From positions 1-27,333 of the forward strand of contig CAAGMI010000308.1 of NCBI GenBank assembly GCA_900771005.1: a stretch of 27,333 bases of DNA, read 5' to 3'. Origin of the DNA: Rikenellaceae bacterium. GTDB lineage: Bacteria; Bacteroidota; Bacteroidia; Bacteroidales; UBA932. This document shows, piece after piece, positions 22,541-27,333 of this stretch. Below the pieces are notes generated by a model. The model was not told the origin of the DNA, searched no databases, and saw only the letters and a list, made by a program, of their open reading frames with translations. Made by a program: the position numbers and the translations under genes. Every line of letters starts with the position of its first letter. The first letter of the stretch is position 1.

Positions 22541-24238
22541 TTAAAGGTTGATTTCTCCTGATTCTCCCCAATCGTCGATACCTGCTTTGCCACCTATATC
22601 ATCTGAAGAAGGTGTCACAGTGACTGCGCAGGAGGCCGTATGATGCCCGTCTTCCGTAGTGACTGTCACTATTGCAACTCCGGCTGCTACGCCGTGGACG
22701 AGGCCGTTCCTGTCAACTTTGGCCACGCTTGTGTCGCTGCTTGACCAAGTTACGTTCTTGTTTGTCGCATTGGCAGGGGATATTGTAGCTGTGAGAGGGA
22801 AGTCCTCACCCGCCTTGATGCTGATGACAAGGTGGTTGAGCGTGACTCCCGTCACTGATATGGCGCGTCCTTTCGATACGTAAACGATGCAGGATGCAGA
22901 ATGAATCAGATCCTCAGCTGTTACTGTAACTATTGCCGTGCCTTCTGCTATTGCTGTGACCTTTCCTGTCTGGTCAACGGTTGCTACGGCTGTGTTGCTG
23001 CTCTTCCAGGTCAGCTTCTGGTAAGTGGCGGTGCCAGGTGTTACCGTGGCCTTCAATGTCTGAGTGCTGCCGGCATCGAGGTTGATGATCGCGTGGTCGA
23101 GCGCGAGCCAGAGCATAGGTACGTAAGTCACTATCACTACGCATGATGCGGAATGATTGCCGTCTTCAGTGGTGACGGTAACGACAGCCGTACCGGGTGC
23201 AAATGCTTTGATCCTGCCGTTCCTGACCTCGACTACGCTTGTATTGCTGCTCTTCCAGGTTGCACCCTTGTTTGTGGCGTTGCTTGGATAGATCGTTGCA
23301 ATCAGGTCATATGATTCGTAAACCGAGAGGTCCAGAGCAATCTTGTTGAGTGTCACACCCTTGACTGGGATTACATCCTCTTTCTTGACTACTGTGACCA
23401 CGCAGGTGTCTGTATAGCCGCCGTCCACTGTGGTTACTGTAATGTGTGCGGTTCCTTCTGAAACTGCTTTCACGTTGCCTTCTTCGTCAACGGTAGCGAC
23501 CTTCTCATTGTCGCTTGACCAGATGACATCCTGGTTTGTGGCATAGAAAGGCTCAACTATTGCGAAGCGCTGTGATGTGCTTCCGTTTGTAAGTCCGAGA
23601 GAATCCACATCGATAGACACTCCCGTCACCGGTATTCTTGCATATACTGTGACTTCACAAGTGGCTGTCTTGTCGCCGTCCTCAGTTGTGGCAGTTATGA
23701 TTGCCACTCCTTCGCCTACAGCTGTGACATTGCCGTTCTGATCCACTGTAGCTACGGATTCGTCGCTGCTTGACCAGATGACCTTCTTATTGTCAGCGTT
23801 GCTGGGCTTAACCGTTGCCTTGAGTGTGGCTGATTCGTCTTCGGTAAGGTCGATCTTATCCTTGTCAAGGGCGACGCTGATCACGTGTACAACTTCGTGG
23901 CTTGAAGTGACCGTAACCTTGCAGTTCGCCTTGTAATTGCCGTCTTCTGTTGTTACTGTCACGGTGCATACGCCTTCTTTTACGCCAGTAACTTCTCCAT
24001 CTCCGCCAACAATCGCGATGGACATGTCTTCGCTATCCCAAAATACGTTCTTGTTGGTTGCGTTCTGAGGCGCAATCGTAGCTGTCAGTGTGGCTGATTC
24101 GCCTTCTTTTACGGTAAGGTCGCTGCAACTGATACTTACCCCTGTCACAGGTACTTTTCTGTCGTGCGGGTCGGAATCGTATGTACAACCTGCAATGGCC
24201 AAAACGGCCGCGAACAATGATAACAAACTCTTTTTCAT
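22541..24238 (-). CDS. Big_2 Ig-like repeat lipoprotein
   Basis: The 565-residue protein has lipobox AIAGC (C18) and then six Big_2 (BID_2) Ig-like repeats at about 29-111, 117-198, 201-284, 288-371, 372-455 and 459-542. Each has the pattern VTGVSI..., LTATI.P.NATNK.V.W.SS..SVA.VD..G.V.A...G.A.VTVTTEDG and a cysteine near the end (ASC.VTV). It ends in a short tail, GIDDWGESGEINL, that stands apart from the repeats. Such proteins form stiff surface stalks or adhesins. A -7 box lies about 50 bases upstream. The close phosphatase gene indicates one operon. Confidence 0.9.
   Translation of the reverse strand: MKKSLLSLFAAVLAIAGCTYDSDPHDRKVPVTGVSISCSDLTVKEGESATLTATIAPQNATNKNVFWDSEDMSIAIVGGDGEVTGVKEGVCTVTVTTEDGNYKANCKVTVTSSHEVVHVISVALDKDKIDLTEDESATLKATVKPSNADNKKVIWSSSDESVATVDQNGNVTAVGEGVAIITATTEDGDKTATCEVTVYARIPVTGVSIDVDSLGLTNGSTSQRFAIVEPFYATNQDVIWSSDNEKVATVDEEGNVKAVSEGTAHITVTTVDGGYTDTCVVTVVKKEDVIPVKGVTLNKIALDLSVYESYDLIATIYPSNATNKGATWKSSNTSVVEVRNGRIKAFAPGTAVVTVTTEDGNHSASCVVIVTYVPMLWLALDHAIINLDAGSTQTLKATVTPGTATYQKLTWKSSNTAVATVDQTGKVTAIAEGTAIVTVTAEDLIHSASCIVYVSKGRAISVTGVTLNHLVISIKAGEDFPLTATISPANATNKNVTWSSSDTSVAKVDRNGLVHGVAAGVAIVTVTTEDGHHTASCAVTVTPSSDDIGGKAGIDDWGESGEINL
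22604..24157 (-). repeat. Six tandem Big_2-coding repeats of about 250 bp
   Basis: The region encodes six Ig-like units of about 82-86 residues. Segments such as those for VTVTTEDG and TWSSS recur at nearly the same DNA sequence, while other parts have diverged, suggesting duplication followed by drift. Confidence 0.85.
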
Positions 24239-24287
24239 CTAATTATGGTTTTCTAACTTTTAATCTGAAAATTCATTCTACAATCTA

Positions 24288-24295
24288 CAAAAATA
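24288..24295 (-). promoter_or_regulatory. -7 box for the Big_2-phosphatase operon
   Basis: Read on the minus strand, TATTTTTG matches TAnnTTTG exactly. The predicted start is near 24281, leaving a leader of about 43 bases. A TTG at -33 was not found; that region is A-rich. Confidence 0.5.
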
Positions 24296-24359
24296 AGAAC
24301 TTTTTTGAATTTTTATCCTGATTTATAAGACCAGTCAGCTTACCTATTATATATATAGA

Positions 24360-24390
24360 AAGAGCGGGGCTCAATCCGAGTCCCGCTCTT
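24360..24390 (-). terminator. Terminator after the coiled-coil surface protein gene
   Basis: AAGAGCGGGGCTC (24360-24372) pairs with GAGTCCCGCTCTT (24378-24390) as a 13-bp stem with one G-T pair and loop AATCC. It lies about 20 bases beyond the stop. The minus-strand tail is TTTCTATATATA, which is U-rich but broken. Confidence 0.75.
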
Positions 24391-24410
24391 CTATAGAGTG
24401 TTGTCTGAAA

Positions 24411-27333
24411 TTACTTGGTGAAAGTAACCTTGACTGTGCCCTGACGGTCTTCAGCTGCTACACCGAACTTGTCGAGGTCGTGCTTAACCGTGAATGGAAT
24501 CTCAACTGAGATAGCATTCTCTATTGTAGCACCCTGTGCAGCGAGAGTAAGAACGTTGCTTGCCCTGTCAAGAGTTATCTGGTTCTTGATAGTTGTACCA
24601 CCAGTGAATGTCCAGGTAGAGTCTGCACCGTAAACGATTGTCTGACCATAGTTGTATGTGCGATTTGCCACGATACCGTTCTCGTTCCATACTGTTGAGT
24701 CAACAAAGTCCTTGATAACGAAGAGGCTGTCGAGGTCAACCTTATCAGACTTGGTTGGATCATGCTTAACAGTTACGTTCTTAGCGACAACAGACTTGAT
24801 AGGATCAGCTGTCCAGAACTTGATGTTAACCTGGTCGATAGTATCTTGTACCTCTCCCGTGACAACGAGGTAAGCTGCTACATTGACTGCAAGTGAATCG
24901 TATGGTTTCCAAGCGAATGCACCGTCACCGAATGTTACCTTGTCTGCATTGACATCAATCTGGTTCATAACAATCATTGCCTTGCTTGCAGTTGTGTCGA
25001 GCTGTCCGAATACAGCTGCGAGACCGGCGCAAGATGCTTCTGTCGTATCAACGATGAAGTACTGGTTGAACTTCAATGTATTGAGATTCTCAACATAATT
25101 GCCCTGTGAGCCCTTGTTAGTGGTTGTGTCAATCTTCGGAGCTGCGATCTCAGCGCTGAAGCTCTTGTCTCCCTCGACCTTGAGGTATGCTGTGAGAGCC
25201 TTGAACTTAGGAGTCTTGCCCTTGGTCACGTTGATTGTGAACTCGTAAGTGAACTTGATACCGTAGTTTGTGGCCTCAGCAGTAATAACATAGCTACCGC
25301 TCTTAAGATGCTTTTCTTTGATATTGACCTTTCCACCTGTAACAGTGAAATCTTTCAGAACCTTCTCAGCGATTGCCTCGCCATCGAATGTAACGGCTGT
25401 TACCTCAGGGCTCGTATTGATAGTAGCACGGTCGTCAAGTTCCTTGACAGCAGCTACGCTGGCCTTCTTGATATCGAATGCGACTGCGAGATTATTGCGT
25501 CCTACGACTGTTGTGTCCTTAGCGAATTTGATAAGCTCCGGATCAGCTGGACGAGGACCTACCTTGTAAGACCAGTTGTAGCTGATTGCCGTAGAGTCTG
25601 CCTTTGATGCAATTGCTTTGTATGGATCTGAAAGCGCGAATACAACGTTGTAGGTAGTATCCTTGCCTGTGAATCCGTAAATGCTACCAGCAACTGTTAC
25701 GTCGATAGTGTTTGTCGCACCCCTCTTAATAGAGAATATACCTGATTCTACAGCTGTTGCTGGAGCTGAATCATAAGCTTTCTCAGTTACTGTTTGCTCA
25801 TAAGTCTTTGCGAAATTATCACCAGCAACTACCTGATCCCAATACCAACCTTCCTTAGCTGCAGGGATTGTGAATGTGAAGCCAGTAATATTTCTACCGA
25901 TAACATGCACCTCTTCGATTTCTGCTTTCTCAACGCCAGCGACCTTAATGGTATTTGTAGCGCTAGACTTGTTGCCGAAGTATGTACCGTTAAGGTTAGC
26001 ATTCTTTGTGAATACATAAGTATCCTCGTTGTATGAGATACCGTTGGATTTGTTCTCCAACCAAGTGGTATACTGTGCATATCTTCCTTCTCTTTCAGCC
26101 CTCTTAGCAGACCCGGTGCCGTTCTCATATATGTATGCACACCATTCAGGTTCTGGTTTAGTAGTAGCGTAGTAGTTTGCGATAAAAAAGGCATCGATGT
26201 TGCGGTATGAATGTGTCGGAACAGGCAGAGAAATAGTATCTTTAGCGGAGTTGCCAAACGTATTGAGGAAAATCACGCTGTCTACGCCTGTCTGAGTAGT
26301 ATCGATAGCGAGTTTGGAAACCTTTGTTCCAAATGCCTTTGCCAATTCATCAAGGCTAACGTAATCACCCTGGAATTTAGCCTTCAATTCGTAAAGATCA
26401 GCGAAAGATTTGAATGCCTGCTTTCCAGCATTGTAAGCGATGGTATCTGAGAATGATTCTCCTTCCTCTGCGATCTGCTTACCTGTCTTCTTTGAGAAAA
26501 CTTCTACAATATCGTCCAACTCTATGTCTTCTGGATCAATCGGCTGAGCTTTCACGAAATCACTTGAAACTGTGTATTCACCCGCCTTATCAGTACCAAT
26601 ATATGCCAGAGCATAGTAAGGAACACCTGTTGGCTCTGTTTCGTCAATTTCTTCCAATCCAACAAAAACCTTAGCAATGCCGTCCTTAACAGATACGTTT
26701 GCAACATCATATACTGTATCCTTTACGCATGAATCACCTTCTCCTCTTGTCAGGCCATGCTTAACAATGAGTTTCAAATTCTTTGCAGAAACCTCAGCTG
26801 TTTTTGGAGTGATTACAAAATTACCAGCGAAGAATACTGTATCGATATTATCTGCGCCACCCAAAGTGTCAATGCTATAGAACTTGATTTCCGGCTCTGT
26901 TGCAGGAAGGGCAACGACTGAAGTTACACGTACTGCGAGGTCATTAACCTTTCCTTCAAGCTCTGAAATTCTGTTTTCGAAATCTTTGCTATTCTTGTAA
27001 AGAGAGTCAACGTCCTTGCGGAGTGAATCAGAAGCGTCAGCGATGAGTTCAACTGCAGCGATGACTGTGTCAAGTCTTGCCTTCTCAACTTCGAGGTCGG
27101 CTGCAACTGCGTCAGCGTCAGCCTGTGCGCTTGCAGCGAGGAGAGCTGTCTGCTCAAGAGCGGATGTAAGAGTGTTGATCTTGCTCTCAAGATCCTCCTT
27201 GAGGGCATTGACCTCAGCAGCATCTGCCTTTGTGGTCTTCAGGTTCTCAACAGTGCTGTTGATAGTCTGAACGGTTGCTTCAAGGGCTGCCACCTTAGAT
27301 GCCTGTGCAGCGACCTCAGAATTGGTCTTTGCA
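24411..27333 (-). CDS. Large exported surface protein with N-terminal coiled coil (5' end cut by window edge)
   Basis: At least 973 residues are visible and the frame stays open to the right edge. A GTG at 27291-27293 is in frame, but the coding pattern continues upstream (AKTNSEVAAQASK), so it is not the true start. The first 140 or so visible residues form an Ala/Glu/Leu-rich heptad coiled coil (ALEATVQTINSTVENLKTT, LESKINTLTSALEQ, ENRISELEGKVNDLAVRV). Thereafter it is beta-rich, Thr/Asp-rich, with very few cysteines and recurring DTT/DTI segments, ending QGTVKVTFTK. I recognise no enzyme motif. An S-layer-like or adhesin role fits the composition but is inference. Codons are strongly biased (AAG, AAC, CTC/CTT), in keeping with high expression. 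Confidence 0.8.
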   Translation of the reverse strand, partial: AKTNSEVAAQASKVAALEATVQTINSTVENLKTTKADAAEVNALKEDLESKINTLTSALEQTALLAASAQADADAVAADLEVEKARLDTVIAAVELIADASDSLRKDVDSLYKNSKDFENRISELEGKVNDLAVRVTSVVALPATEPEIKFYSIDTLGGADNIDTVFFAGNFVITPKTAEVSAKNLKLIVKHGLTRGEGDSCVKDTVYDVANVSVKDGIAKVFVGLEEIDETEPTGVPYYALAYIGTDKAGEYTVSSDFVKAQPIDPEDIELDDIVEVFSKKTGKQIAEEGESFSDTIAYNAGKQAFKSFADLYELKAKFQGDYVSLDELAKAFGTKVSKLAIDTTQTGVDSVIFLNTFGNSAKDTISLPVPTHSYRNIDAFFIANYYATTKPEPEWCAYIYENGTGSAKRAEREGRYAQYTTWLENKSNGISYNEDTYVFTKNANLNGTYFGNKSSATNTIKVAGVEKAEIEEVHVIGRNITGFTFTIPAAKEGWYWDQVVAGDNFAKTYEQTVTEKAYDSAPATAVESGIFSIKRGATNTIDVTVAGSIYGFTGKDTTYNVVFALSDPYKAIASKADSTAISYNWSYKVGPRPADPELIKFAKDTTVVGRNNLAVAFDIKKASVAAVKELDDRATINTSPEVTAVTFDGEAIAEKVLKDFTVTGGKVNIKEKHLKSGSYVITAEATNYGIKFTYEFTINVTKGKTPKFKALTAYLKVEGDKSFSAEIAAPKIDTTTNKGSQGNYVENLNTLKFNQYFIVDTTEASCAGLAAVFGQLDTTASKAMIVMNQIDVNADKVTFGDGAFAWKPYDSLAVNVAAYLVVTGEVQDTIDQVNIKFWTADPIKSVVAKNVTVKHDPTKSDKVDLDSLFVIKDFVDSTVWNENGIVANRTYNYGQTIVYGADSTWTFTGGTTIKNQITLDRASNVLTLAAQGATIENAISVEIPFTVKHDLDKFGVAAEDRQGTVKVTFTK

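Overview
The window looks like chromosome from a member of the order Bacteroidales, probably a gut lineage near Rikenellaceae (the family placement is inference). The evidence is Bacteroidetes-only families (DUF4295, DUF4296, DUF4199, DUF3575), TAnnTTTG-type -7 promoter boxes with a TTG/TTTG box about 20 bp upstream, few Shine-Dalgarno sequences, and secreted proteins with lipoboxes and Ig-like or fimbrillin-like domains.

Positions 1-16840 are a dense, mostly plus-strand housekeeping block. The 3' end of a 5S rRNA and its terminator open the window. A minus-strand pair follows (DUF4199 membrane protein, then a DPM1/GtrB-like glycosyltransferase), divergent from thrS-infC-rpmI-rplT-lepB. Next come rpmB-rpmG-DUF4295, then ftsY-pheT-DUF4296 lipoprotein-radical SAM-deoC. 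A two-gene cell-envelope unit (lipoprotein plus DUF3575) is followed by tRNA-Leu(CAG), typA, a DUF177 gene, rpmF and tRNA-Arg(CCT). Most of these genes act in translation, protein export or envelope building.

Positions 16840-27333 are different. All genes lie on the minus strand: a single IS200/REP-type HUH transposase-like gene, then a surface-protein locus. In transcription order the locus holds a very long protein with an N-terminal coiled coil (cut by the right edge), a six-repeat Big_2 Ig-like lipoprotein, a 1073-residue lipoprotein joining a fimbrillin-like N-terminus and three repeated modules to a tyrosine/dual-specificity phosphatase domain, and an OmpA-family protein with a long Ala/Glu/Lys linker. 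The Big_2 and phosphatase genes are 23 bp apart and very likely cotranscribed. The OmpA gene has its own probable promoter.

Points most worth a second look: the phosphatase-bearing surface lipoprotein and its neighbours; a threonyl-tRNA synthetase without most of its TGS domain; a palindrome formed by back-to-back -7 boxes between thrS and the DUF4199 gene; a probably leaderless ftsY whose -33 box sits in the upstream terminator hairpin; a DUF177 gene with no upstream ATG or GTG start; and a strong Shine-Dalgarno in front of the DUF4295 gene. No CRISPR array, complete insertion sequence, att site or replication origin was seen. No gene-free stretch exceeds 300 bases.
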